This document shows, one piece after another, positions 1 to 10,947 of a DNA stretch of 64,000 nt. The DNA is from Tetradesmus obliquus. Taxonomy: Eukaryota; Chlorophyta; Chlorophyceae; Sphaeropleales; Scenedesmaceae. The notes beneath the pieces were generated by a model. The model was not told the DNA's origin, made no database searches, and saw only the letters and a list, made by a program, of their open reading frames with translations. The DNA is taken from positions 4,904,501 to 4,968,500 of the forward strand of contig CP126203.1 in the NCBI GenBank assembly GCA_030272155.1, read 5' to 3'. The first letter of the stretch is position 1; each line of letters begins with the position of its first letter. Position numbers and translations under genes: made by a program.

Positions 1-85
1 TGAGGGTTTAAGGATCTAGGGTTTAGGCGGCAGCAGCGGCAGCGGCAGGGTTTTAGGTGGCGGTGGCGGTGGCGGTGGTTGCGAG

Positions 86-3000
86 GTGCTGGTGGGCGGC
101 CCAGCGTGCCTGAAACCATCCAGCGAGGGCTGAAGGTAAAGTACGAGGTGCAATCCCCTACTCCTTGGTGTGGCTCCTGCATGTATGACGCATTCTCAAA
201 TCGTATGCTCACGTGCTGCTGCCTCTTTACCCCCCCCCCTCCTCCTGCCTTCCTTAGGACCACCATGGCGTCCACATCACTGACCGTGCGCTGGTGGTTG
301 CGGCTGAGCTGTCTGACCGCTACATCAGCGGCCGCTTCCTGCCCGACAAGGCCATCGACCTCATGGATGAGGCATGCAGCAATGTGCGCGTGCAGCTGGA
401 CAGCAAGCCCGAGGGCATCGACAGCCTGGAGCGACAGCGCGTGCGCCTGCAGGTGGGGTTTTTGGAAGGGTTGAGTTGTAGGATTTAGATTTTGAGGTTG
501 GGGGTTATAGGGTTGAGGGTGCAGCTGGACAGCAAGCCCAAGGACATCGATTCCCTGGAACGACAGCGCGTGCGCCTGCAGGTGAGGGAGCTCACAGGGT
601 TGGGTTTTAGGTTTTAGGGTTCCAGAGGTTGAAGCTTGCAGCTGGACAGCAAGCCCGAGGGCATCGACTCACTGGAGCGACAGCGCGTGCGCCTGCAGGT
701 GCGTGTGTTGGGAGGGTGCTGTTACATGGTTGAGGTTTAGGGTTTGGGACATCGACTCCCTGGAGCGCCAGCGCGTGCACCTGCAGGTGCGTGTGCATGC
801 AGGGTTGAGTTGTAGGGTTTAGTTGTAGGGTTTAGTAGGGTTTGTAGGGTTCCAGGGTTTAGGGTTCCAGGGTTCAGGGACGCAGCTGGACAGCAAGCCT
901 GAGGACATCGACTCACTGGGGTGCCAGCGCGTGCGCCTGCAGGTGGGGTTTTTGGAAGGGTTTGAGTTGTAGGGTTTAGGTTGTAGGGTTGAGGGTTCTC
1001 GGGTTGAGGGCTGCAGCTGGACAGCAAGCCCGAAGACATCGACTCACTGGAGCGACAGCGTGTGCGCCTGCAGGCAGGGGTGCAGGGTCTATTTTGTATG
1101 TGTAGCGGAGTGTGGAGCTGCGTTGATATGTGGTTGGGAGGTGGGAGGTGGAGCAGCGCTTTATATACTTTTGAACTGCAGCAGCAGAGTTGCTTGCGCT
1201 TTCACAGCAGCGGCATGTTGCGAGTGCAGGCCGTTGCAGCCGGGTGCAGATCTGCCACCCATGCAACTCCGCTCTGCTGCCCCGCCCAGCTCATTTCACT
1301 TGGTGCTCACGCCTGCATGCTGTGGTGTGCGCCTGCCTGTGCTGCCACACACCAGGTGGAGCAGCAGGCGCTCAAGAAGGAGCAGGACCCGCTGTCAGTG
1401 GCGGCCCTCAACTCCCTATGCCTCAAGTGTGCAAACATGTCCTGACCCTCTGAACTGCACCTGCCTCTGCAGGTTGAGCAGCAGGCGCTCAAGAAGGAGA
1501 AGGACCCCCTCTCAGTGGCCCGCCTGGGCGAGGTGCAGCAGCAGCTGGCCTCACTGGAGGACAGCCTGCGGCCGCTGCTGATGAAGTACGGCCAGGAGAA
1601 GGAAAGGCTCGACAAGATCCGCATGCTGCAGGGCAAGCGGCAGGAGCTGCTGGTGGCACTGCAGGGCGCGGAGCAGCGGCAGGACCTGGCACGCATCGCC
1701 GACATCAAGTGAGTGTGTGTGGGGGGTGGGGTGGGGGGGGGGGGGGGCTGCAGTGCTTGCGGCATTACAGGTTCTGCCATGGTTTTGTGCCGCCTGTTTG
1801 CAGTGCATGCGGCAGGACCTGGCACGCATTGCCGATATTGAGTGAGCAGGGGTGGGGTGAGGGGGTCCTGCTGCACTGAGTGCCGCAGTGTTGCAGGCGT
1901 GATGCAGAGTTGCTCAGTGCCAGCGCGTCTGTTTACAACGACCACTGCTGGGCATGCAGAGCTGCCCAGTGACAGCATGTTGTTGTGGTGTACGGAGACT
2001 ATTACTGGGGTAGTGTACGCAGCAACAGGACCTTCTTTACGACACGATTTTTTGTGATTGCTGCTGCTGCTGTTCTCATCTGCAGGTACGGCAGCCTGCT
2101 GGAGGTTGACGAGACGCTGAAGAAGCTGCGTGCTGCCGCCCCCAAGGGTGGCGAGGCTATGCTGGTAGAAGAAGTGGGGCCCGAGGAGATCGCTGGCGTG
2201 GTGTCAAAGTGGACAGGTGGGCGCGTGGTGCGGTGTTGCCTTGGACTGTGTACAGCCTTGTGCTGGTCTGCCTGCAGACACGTGCTGGCTGCCGCGTGAC
2301 GGCTGATGCATCTTGATGAGTGGTGGGCAGCTGTGTTGCTGGTCTAACATACGCCAGTTGCCTGGAGGTAGCTGAGGTACCTGTGTGTCTTGATGACACA
2401 GTCGCCTTACTATCTCACTCATTGTGCCACCGCACAAGATGGCAGCTGTGGAGGGCAACCCCCACCCGCAATCTCATTTTGCGTTTGCAATGCTGCCAAT
2501 GCTGTTGTGCTGCCCATTTTGCCTGCCTAACGCCACCTGCCTTCTCCTCCTCAATCGCCTCCCTCCATCTGCCCCTGCAGGCATCCCTGTCAGCCGGCTG
2601 CAGGCCACAGAGTGCCAAAAACTCCCATCCCTGCGCGAGGAGCTGCACAGGCGCGTGGTGGGCCAATAAGCATTGCAACACTAGCACTCACAACATCTGC
2701 GCTGCTGTCTGCCCTACATGCTCGCAGGCATCCCTGTCAGCCTGCTGCAGCTCATGAGGCCATGTCGCAGCACTGTCCTGCTGTGTACGCCGCTTATTGA
2801 CAACCCTGCCCCCTGCTTTGCTGTCTGCCCCTTGCAGGCATTCCTGTGAGCCGGCTGCAGGCCACGGAGCGTGAAAAACTCCTCTCCCTGCGTGAGGAGC
2901 TGCACAGGCGCGTGGTGGGCCAGGACGCTGCCGTGGATGTGGTGGCGGCTGCCGTGCTGCGCAGCCGGGCCGGGCTGGCCAGCCGCAGCAGGGGCAGCAG

Positions 3001-4779
3001 CTTCCTGTTCCTGGGGCCCACTGGGGTGGGCAAGACAGAGCTGGCCAAGGCGCTGGCGCAGCTGCTGTTTGATGATGAGCGCATGATGGTGAGTGCTGGG
3101 TTACATATGCTGTGAGCAGAGGCCGCAAGGACTGTACATGAGTGCAGCTGCTATTCAATGATCAGCGCATGATGGTTTTGGGTTTTAGGGCTGATGCCGG
3201 GGGTTTTAGGGTTCTGGGCAATGGGCGAAGACGGAGCTGGCCAAGGCGCTGGCGCAGCTGCTGTCCAACGACGAGCGCATGATGGTGAGTGGGCTGTGTG
3301 CACGCTGCTGACGGTGCAGGGCATTGCATTGGTGCATTTGCTTGGCTGCTGTGCTGCATGCTGCCTGCACTAAGCAGCTACTTCGCTGACATGCAAACAA
3401 CAACATAGCTACCAATGCTGGTAGCATGCTTACTTTTGCTGCAGATGCATCCATAACACTATGTATAAATGTTGAACCTTGCTGCTGCTGCTGCTGGCGC
3501 AGATCCGCATCGACATGGGCGAGTACATGGAGAAGCACAGCGTGGCACGGCTCATCGGGGCGCCCCCAGGCTACGTGGGCCACGAGGAGGGCGGGCAGCT
3601 CACAGAGGCAGTGAGTGGCAGGGGCATGCGGAGCTGCACGCTATGTTTTAACTATGTGATAACACTATGATAAGTTTATTAATAATGTGGTGTGCATGTG
3701 CTGCTGGTGGTTGCCGAGGAGGGAGGCCAGCTCACAGAGGCGTTGAGTGGCTGCATGGGGCATATAACACCACCGGGGCATACATGCAGCCTGCCTGCAA
3801 AGTTACGTGTGTTTTGATGTCCTTGCTGACAGGGAGCAGCGTGCTGTAGCTGCTGCTTGTGTGCCAAACGCTTGCAATTTACACAGGACATCTATGCCTT
3901 TCCATTTGTAATCATGAACATGTTTCCACCGTCATTGCTCATGAAACTTACTGTGTCGCTTCTGCTGATGCTGCTGCTGCTGCTGCTGCTCCCTGCCTTC
4001 TTCTCCCTCGCTGCTGCGCACAGGTGCGCCGCCGGCCCTACAGCGTGCTGCTGTTCGACGAGGTTGAGAAAGCCCACTCCGAGGTCTTCAACATCCTGCT
4101 GTCGATGCTGGACGACGGCCGCGTCACCGACGGTAAAGGCCGCACCGTCAACTTTGCAAACACGGTCATCATCATGACATCCAACCTGGGCTCAGAGTAC
4201 CTGCTGCAGGCAGCCGCCAGCCGGCCCACCAGCCCGGGTGACAGCACGCCAGCGTTAAATAACGCTCAGGCCAAGGAGCTGGTGCTGGCGCAGGTCAAGC
4301 GCTTCTTCCGGCCAGAGTTCCTGAACAGATTAGATGATATTGTGGTGTTTGAGCCGCTGTCGAGTCAGCAGCTGCTGGGCGTGGCGCGGCTGATGGCGGC
4401 GGAGCTCAACGAGCGCCTCGCGCCCAAAAACATAACGCTCAGCTGCAGCGACGCTGCGCTGCACTTTGCGGTGAGCCAGGCCTACGAGCCGGCCTACGGG
4501 GCCCGGCCGCTGCGGCGTTGGCTGGAGCACCACATCATTACGGATCTCAGCCGGATGATTGTGGCTGGGCAGCTGCCTGACAGCAGCAACGTGCTGTGTG
4601 ATTATGACGGCAGCAGCGGCGCGTTAGGGTACAGGGTGGAGGCCAAGCCGCTGCCGGCTGGGCCTGTTGGGGGTGCTGCGTCTGGTGTGATGGGCCAGTT
4701 GAAGCGGCAGCTGCAGCCGCTGGGCAGCGAGGCGCTTGATGAGGACCTAGATGATGATGAGGATGTGATGGAAGCATGA
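86..4779 (+). CDS. CLPB: ClpB/HSP101-type AAA+ disaggregase, 3' part of gene (N-terminus outside window)
   Basis: Hsp100 chaperones use two AAA+ rings to pull polypeptides out of aggregates together with Hsp70. My exon chain is ~86-147, 258-452, 1473-1708, 2086-2216, 2838-3088, 3503-3610 and 4024-4779, with phases matching from 258 on (559 codons). It encodes the end of NBD1 ([27 protein letters not shown]), the coiled-coil M domain ([18 protein letters not shown]), and NBD2 with Walker A GPTGVGKT (~3015), the pore-loop motif [13 protein letters not shown], Walker [11 protein letters not shown] (~4050) and sensor SNLG. The acidic tail [12 protein letters not shown] resembles cytosolic plant HSP101 rather than plastid ClpB. 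The N-domain and NBD1 Walker A lie upstream of base 1. The first exon is uncertain: bases 84-105 read better in another frame and the segment is about two residues shorter than relatives, so a small frame lesion is possible. Almost every exon has a partial duplicate in a flanking intron. Confidence 0.93.
393..1074 (+). repeat. Six-copy array of a ClpB exon 3' end with donor sites, set in telomere-like spacer
   Basis: The last ~60 bases of the exon ending at 452 (peptide [16 protein letters not shown] plus RVRLQ) recur at ~518-581, 638-698, 748-786 (5'-truncated), 882-942 and 1012-1073. The 581, 698, 786 and 942 copies keep the CTGCAG|GTG donor context; the last reads CTGCAGGCAGG and has lost the GT. 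Spacers between copies are rich in degenerate TTTAGGG, TTTTAGGG and TGTAGGG motifs. The copies lie inside the intron before 1473. Confidence 0.9.
1354..1426 (+). repeat. Partial duplicate of the 5' end of the ClpB exon at 1473
   Basis: The sequence reads AG acceptor then [16 protein letters not shown], matching the true exon start ([16 protein letters not shown]) about 120 bases downstream. It diverges afterwards. A short copy of the same exon's 3' end ([11 protein letters not shown] followed by GTGAG-like sequence) is at ~1810-1845 in the next intron. Confidence 0.8.
2578..2760 (+). repeat. Two partial duplicates of the 5' end of the ClpB NBD2 exon
   Basis: Copies of the exon start at 2838 ([19 protein letters not shown]) occur at ~2580-2668 ([19 protein letters not shown], continuing to RRVVGQ then a stop) and, more degraded, at ~2728-2758. 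Both keep a CTGCAG or CGCAG acceptor in front. Confidence 0.85.
3140..3283 (+). repeat. Two partial duplicates of the 3' end of the ClpB NBD2 exon
   Basis: After the exon ending at 3088 ([15 protein letters not shown]), its end is repeated at ~3143-3174 (LLFNDQRMM, no good donor) and ~3226-3283 ([19 protein letters not shown] followed by GTGAGT). TTTTAGGG-like motifs lie between them. A further copy of the next exon's end (EEGGQLTEA) is at ~3715-3745. Confidence 0.82.
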
Positions 4780-4859
4780 GCTGCTGCAGGGTTCAGGGTT
4801 GAGGTTTAACTGTGTTTTGGGTCGTGAAACAGCATGAAGGTTGCCTTCACAGCATCACA

Positions 4860-5252
4860 TGTACTGTGTGGATGAACAGGATGACACTGAAGTTGTGATG
4901 GAGGCGTGAGCTGCTGTGAGGCTTGGCTGCCTGGTGGGCAGCTGCAGCCGCTGGGCAGTGAGGCGCTTGATGAGGATTTGGATGATGATTATGAGGATGT
5001 GATGGAGGCTTGAGCTGCTGCATATATTAGGGCTTGACATGGCTGCTTTGTGGGTCAACAGTGGAACAGCCGCTGGGCAGTGAGGCGCTGGATGAGGATT
5101 TGGATGATGATGAGGATGTGATGGAGGCGTGAGCTGCTGTGGGTTTTAGGGCTTGACATGGCTGCTTTGTGGGTCGACAGTGGAACAGCTGCTGGGCAGT
5201 GAGGCGCTGGATGAAGGATTTGGATGATGAGGAGGATGTGATGGAGGCGTAA
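4860..5252 (+). repeat. Tandem copies of the ClpB terminal coding end downstream of the stop codon
   Basis: The last codons and stop ([18 protein letters not shown]-stop) recur after 4779. Copies are at ~4940-5013, ~5068-5132 and ~5190-5252, with a shorter one (DDTEVVMEA-stop) at ~4872-4909. Most keep GAGGATGTGATGGAGGC and a stop in the same register. They lie in the presumed 3' UTR. Confidence 0.85.
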
Positions 5253-7168
5253 GCTGCTGCATATCATGTTGACCCTGGCTCGCTTGGGCTTCCTCTCCTT
5301 GGTTGCACGTTAGCGTAATCTATTGTTCAGGTGTGAATGCGTTGTGGGTCTTGGAACGGCCTGGTGGTTGTCGTGCTACCGTTGCATTTGTTGTATGAGA
5401 GAGGAGCTGCATGACAACGATGATGAAGTTGCTTATGGGGGCGCGAGCTGCTGCAGGATCCGGCTGCATTTTCAGTGGTGAACGTGCCTAGTGTTTACTG
5501 CGCCAACGGCACCTATTTGGAGTCGCAGCGCTGCTGTGATGCCACTGCCGCGGGCGGTGCTGGCTGCATTGCTGTGGATGGGCTTGACATGACGATGACT
5601 GGACAAGGTTCACCTGCAGTTTGCATCATGGTGATGAACGGCGCGTGTGCGGCTGCTCCACCTTGCGCCATGCACCTTGTGCCGTGCACCTGGTTTACAA
5701 CCTCCGGGTGGACAAGCATTTTAAGCAACATAATGTTGGTTTGGGCGGGATGTACCTGGTTTGGGGGATGTTTGAGCTGCAGTTCATTTGTGAGCGATGA
5801 GTTGTTGAGTGGGCCATGGACGTAACCGGCCTGTAGCATCAGCATGGTGGCAGAGCAATAGACCAACATGTTACTCTGTGCTGCAATGCATGGCTGTGCC
5901 TTCAGGCATGAACCTGCAGCTGGCTGTAACAGGCATCACAGCTGCAGCACCTGTGGCGTCAGATTCCTGTGTTTGACTATGCTGCATCAGTGATGTCACA
6001 AAGCAGTGACATCATTTGCATCCGGCATGCGGTGCAGCGGGAGTGTCAAATGCATGTAGGTTTCAGGCCCACGGGTTCAGCTGCTGTGACCACCGCAGTG
6101 CAGCAGCATCTGCTGGCCTGGCCTGCTCCGCATTGCTGTCGCCTAGTCAGCCTCTGATTGTTGGCTGGCACTGCATTGCAGTCTGCATCGCAGTGGCAAC
6201 TTGATCAAGGCTGCAGCCGAGTGCACCATGCCAGGTGCCGGCATTTACATTTGGTGACAGCCTGGTTGTATAGAAATGCATGCCCTCAGCAGGCGGCGCT
6301 GTCGCGCCTTATGATTGCTGCGCATGCCTGCGTCTTGTGTATGTCATACATTTGAAAGTGGATCAGTGTTCTGTCTGTTGTGCTGGTCACGAACCCTTCA
6401 TAGTATGCAAGACAGTTGAGGGTTGTATCAAATGCTCGTTGCTGATGACATGGCACGCGCATACTGAGAGTGTCGGCCACAGCAACTCATATATGGCTGT
6501 GTTTCTTTATGCATCTGTTCATGGCAAGTTGGCAGAGTATGGCGCTTATGCAGTGCTGTTGCAAAGCCACGAGGTACTGGAACTGAAAGGAACAAAACGG
6601 ATGTGCCAGTGCCTAGACGCCGGCAGCCACACACAGCTGCGTCTTGCCGCTGCAGCAGCACTGCTAGCAAGGGCGTCAAGTTGCTTCTCGAGTCACGGCA
6701 GTATAGTGAAGGCATAAATAGGCGCTGCTGTTTGTTGCATTGCCAGCATGTGCCCCATCGGTTCGCCGCCCTGTCAGCATGTGGGGTTTGCATGTAATGC
6801 TTGGTGTCCTGCATATGCATCTCAGATGCGTATACAGCTGCAGTGTAGCTGTCACCTCTGATGACACGACGGCACCAGGGAATAAGGATGCAAGCATGAG
6901 AACACATCAGGTTGCAGGATGGCATGGCATAATTCAAAAAGCAACAGCAATTGTTTAACAGTGAAGCCAGTGGTTGTTGCAAGTGGTGATGGTTGGTGCA
7001 AGTTGACACAACTTATGTCACACCCAGCCACCAGAGCATACAACAGGAGTGCACACTCGATCGCATGTATACTTATTATTTTCAGAAAACATTAGCATTG
7101 AAGAACGTTATAGTCCACTTCCTGTTTGCAAAATCAGCATTGCTTTTCTTCGAGCGATCACGATCAGC
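5253..7168. other. Intergenic region, no supported gene
   Basis: I found no convincing coding exon between the ClpB 3' copies and the oxidoreductase start. Open frames here (for example 5475-5825) are short, lack family motifs and show no exon-like structure. The segment probably holds the ClpB 3' UTR and the promoter of the next gene. A possible TTTTCAG acceptor at ~7080 could belong to a 5' UTR intron. Confidence 0.5.
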
Positions 7169-8075
7169 ATGGCACAGGTTGCTCTAGTGCAGGCGCATAG
7201 GCCATTAAGCAACTGGAATCTTACGGAAGAAACATTACCCGACTTATATGTTGCAGCGAATAGCGTGGAGGATATATGCGCCGTGGTGAAGGACAGCATC
7301 ACTTATCCCTGGCCTGTGCTGGCCGTCGGGTCAATGCACAGCGTGAATGGTTGCATCTCAAATACAGGAACCATACTGAACATATCAGGTGGGTGGAACA
7401 GCAAGGCAGCGTATGCCGTACTGGTTTGTTGCAGAACGCGGGAACGCCCGCCCTAGTCAGTAGTTAATCGCACCAGCGTCACATATACCTGGCGATTGCA
7501 GGTCTCAACCAGATCAAGGGAGTAGAAAGCAGCTGCGTGCGCGTGCAGGCTGGTGTGAAGCTCGCTGACCTGCACGACTACCTGGCCAAGCAGGTGGGGC
7601 GGGAACAAGCAGCATCGTGTGCAGCCGAGTATCAACGATAACCAGTCCACTCCAATTCACTCTCAGTCCAGCGCCGAATGCAGATCTGGTCATCCATCTG
7701 GTCACCTTTCTGGTCACCCATCTGGTCACCCATGCAAAGTCTCCAGCTGCATCACTGCTGGCACTGCTGCTGCACATGCCGCAGTCACTGTAGCTGCAGG
7801 TGTAATTCGTATGCACCCGATGCCGCAGCTTCAGCACTGGATACTTCGAGGCAAACGCTCATAACTGCATGCACCAACTGCTGCCAACTTCGCCCCTTTC
7901 ACAGGACCTGGAGGTGTCCTTCAGCCCTGAGATTGGTGACGCCACAGTGGGCAGCCTGGTGGTGTGCACCAGCAAGGACTCAAGCATAGACGGCCCGGGG
8001 TACCTGTCGGCGCTGGTGACAGAGGTGACATACGTGGACGAGGTGAGGGGGGCGTGCACCGCCCAGCAGCACGAC

Positions 8076-8152
<77 letters not shown>

Positions 8153-9794
8153 CGCAGCAGCAGCCTACACAGCTTCACAGAGCACTCCACAAGCACCCAA
8201 AACATGTTTGCACTGCATGTATCAGCAGCCCTTTTATGTTGTCTTGCACCCTTGATAATAGGAAGCAGCGCTTACCCGGCAACTTCTATTTCTTATGTGT
8301 GGCCTGCAAACAGCGCGTTGTTGCCAGCTATACACTACGACCGTTCTTTGTGTAAGGCAGCTTGATGCTGCTGCATGATGCAGCCATGAAGCCTGTCATA
8401 TTTGCAGGAAGAGCATGGCTGCATAATGCACACTCATCTGCTGCATTGTGTAAGCTGCAGGATGGCTGTCTGGTCAGCCTCAGCCTTGCAAAGGACCCCT
8501 CAGCGCTGCTGGCCTTCACCTGCAGCTACGGTGAGGCAGGAAGGGGCAGAACATGCAGCGCAGCAGCAGCAGCAGCATGGCAGCAGTGATGTGCGTCTGT
8601 GGGTGTGGACAGCAGGAGCAGCAGCAGGGCTGACGCGCAGATGTGCTCCCTGGCTCAGTTTGAAGCAGAACAGGCAGCACTGCAGCACCAGCAGTGGCGT
8701 CAGCAGGGCAGCAGCGCACAGCTGCATCTTCCAAGGAATTTGGCAGGACAGAGGCTAGCAATGCTATCACAATCAGCTGCAGCTGCTGTGCTGAGCTGCT
8801 GCGATTGTCAGCAGTGGTCAGTATATCATGGTGCAGGTTGCAGGTCATGTTGATAAAACAGCAACAGCAGAAAACAACAGCAACAGCTGATCAATTGCTG
8901 CTCCGCAAGCATGATGGACTGCGCTGTAGGCTATGCTGCAGGCAAGGCAGCCACAGCGCTGAGGCATAGCAACCCTTTTCTGGTCTCCTTTCTTGGTCTC
9001 AGACCTGTGTTCAACCTGTTGTGGCTCATACCATCCAAGATGGTGCCAGGACCCACATGTAACTATCCTCTCTCAAATAGCAACAAATCACCTGAACAGA
9101 TTAATGCTGCCCCGCAGGCATGATGGGCATCGTGGTGGAGGCTGTGCTGGAGGTGAGGAGCAGGATCGCCATCACCACCAGCGGTTACGCCTTCATGACG
9201 CGCAGCGGCGAGGACGCAGCAGCACACCTGGCGCAGGCGCAGCAGCAGCATGACGCGCTGTTTGCCATCCTGGTGCCCGGCAAGCAGCACCTGTACGTGG
9301 AGGCGCGTGACAAGGTGGGTGGGCTGAATGTGGCAGCAATGTGGTGGTGCTGACTTGTTGATGTGGCAGCAACACAGGTGCGCTAGCATGGCAGGCGAAG
9401 CACTTGCAGCAGCACGACAGCAACCAAGTATCTCACCAAAAGCCCTTTGACAATGCTGAAGCTGTCTGCTTCAGAGGCATCATGCTGCGCTGATGATGAT
9501 GCATGTGATGCTGCTGCCTGCAGGCCAGCAAGTCAGCGGCGCGGCTGGCGCGCAGTGCTGCGCTGAGTGCGGTGAGGACGCTGGGCGTGAACGGCTTCGT
9601 GAAGGCCTTCATGCAGCGCACCAAGTACAAGTGGGTGGCCAGTAGCCAACGGTTGAGTCAAGCTGCGGTATGCACATAGCGCAGCCTCGCTGTGCTATAA
9701 AAGGCTTGGATCTAGAAGAATGGAAAAAGTGACAGCAAGGGGCAATGCTGGTGTTGATTTGCGGTGCGCGTGCGGCTTCGGCTGATGCATCAAA

Positions 9795-9829
<35 letters not shown>

Positions 9830-10947
9830 TGTGCGTCCCCGTTGTGCCAATGCAGCTGCTTCCTGCGCGGCACGCCCATGGGCAAGATGATGGCCAAGCT
9901 GCTGGCAAAAGACAACCCGCCCACCACGCACTACAGGCGCGCCTTTGTCAACCGCTACCCAGCAGTGGAGCCGGGGTGGGTGATGTCGACAGTGCTGCCA
10001 GCAATAGCAGTATATGGTACAATAAAGTGCATCTCAGGACTTACACCTGCGTTAGACACTAGGCCTAGCAACAGCAGCAGCAATGCCCAAGGCGTGGCTT
10101 GGTTGCCTGGAACAACAGCTGCCTTTCTGACCGCTTTGAGCCACCGCAGCAGCCGTTGAGCACAAGCTCTTGCCCGCTGCTCGCTGCCGCCCGCAGCTCG
10201 CGCCGGCTGGACTTCTCCTTTGTGGAGTTTGACTTGCCGCAGCTGCAGTCAGTCGTGGCGGAGTGCTGGGAGCGCCACTTTGAGTTTAAGCAGCGCACCG
10301 GCTGGGCCCCTTCAGGCTACGGCGTGTACTTCGTGCCGCGCGGCTGGACGCAGCAGCGCGCGCTGCAGCACAACGTCAGCGGCGCCAAGGCTCTGGCCAA
10401 GCCGTGCGGCAACTTCAGCGGCCCGCCCGGTGTGAGCTTCATGCTGGACCCCATCACGGGGGACTGCGACGACCCACGTGTGAGTGGCAGTGTGCAGGGC
10501 AGGCTTCTAGCTGCATGGCATGCTTGCACATGTTGAGCATCTGGGCTTTACACAAGCATTGCCCTGGCAGCGGTGAGAAGCAACGTGCCTTTTGTTGCAT
10601 GGCTGCGTGCAATAACCCTTTGCTGCTGAGCACTGCATGCACTGCCGTTCATCTTCTGGCCTGATTGTGTTCCTTCCCGTCACTCTCCTCAAGCTCCTTT
10701 GCGGCTCGTCACTGCATGCACGACAACAATAACCTTCTGGCCTGATTCTGTTCCTTTCTGTCACCATTCTTGCTGCCCCCTGCAGTGGCTTCAGTTCAAC
10801 CTGGAGTACAGTGCGTGGGCTGTGTCGCGCGGCGCCACGCCCAGCCTGAGCCAGAGCAAGGGCCTGCTGCCGGGCCAGGCGGGGCTGCCACAGCAGCTCA
10901 CACGCAGCCGCTTTTTGACCCCACACTACGCGCAGTTCGTGGAGTGA
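7169..10947 (+). CDS. FAD-binding (VAO/PCMH-type, aldonolactone-oxidase-like) oxidoreductase, copy A
   Basis: Predicted FAD-linked oxidoreductase of the FAD_binding_4 superfamily; the substrate is unknown. Exons 7169-7388, 7502-7593, 7905-8042, 8461-8530, 9118-9314, 9524-9630, 9856-9975, 10197-10479 and 10786-10947 join in phase to 462 codons, the usual size for this superfamily. Residues ~45-60 carry the FAD loop VLAVGSMHSVNGC; the His following GS-M is where some relatives bind FAD covalently. LKGVE-like and VQAGVKLADLHDYL follow, then CSYGMMGIVVEAVLEV, the end of the FAD domain. The C-terminal half (FVNRYPAVEPG, GVYFVPRGWTQQRAL, FLTPHYAQFVE) would form the substrate domain. The start is the first in-frame ATG; no signal peptide is obvious. 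A (CAG)n tract at 8079-8130 follows one donor and (CTG)n at 9797-9830 precedes one acceptor. A near-identical but damaged copy lies inverted at 17999-12851. Confidence 0.8.
7684..7734 (+). repeat. Short tandem repeat, TCTGGTCACCCA-like 12-mers
   Basis: About four units of a 12-base motif (TCTGGTCAYCYW) lie in an intron of oxidoreductase copy A. Confidence 0.75.
8079..8165 (+). repeat. (CAG)n/(CAA) microsatellite in intron
   Basis: An almost uninterrupted CAG run followed by interrupted CAA/CAG sits ~40 bases after the donor at 8043. Comparable trinucleotide tracts occur at 9797-9830, 19202-19234, 27065-27101, 41595-41632, 43793-43841, 47172-47200 and 62245-62292, mostly in introns. Confidence 0.9.

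Noticed and set aside
393-1074. True subtelomeric telomere array
   Set aside because: Motifs are degenerate, interrupted by exon copies and lie within introns of an expressed-type gene, so they are not an end-of-chromosome array.
5475-5825. 116-codon open frame after ClpB
   Set aside because: It does not start with a recognisable domain, has no homology that I can see, and overlaps an equally long antisense frame.
8531-9117. Extra exon of oxidoreductase copy A (reading RPVFNLLWLIPSK near 9003) with a look-alike in copy B near 15460
   Set aside because: The flanking exons join directly in phase to give the family motif SYGMMGIVVE, so this conserved patch is better treated as intron.
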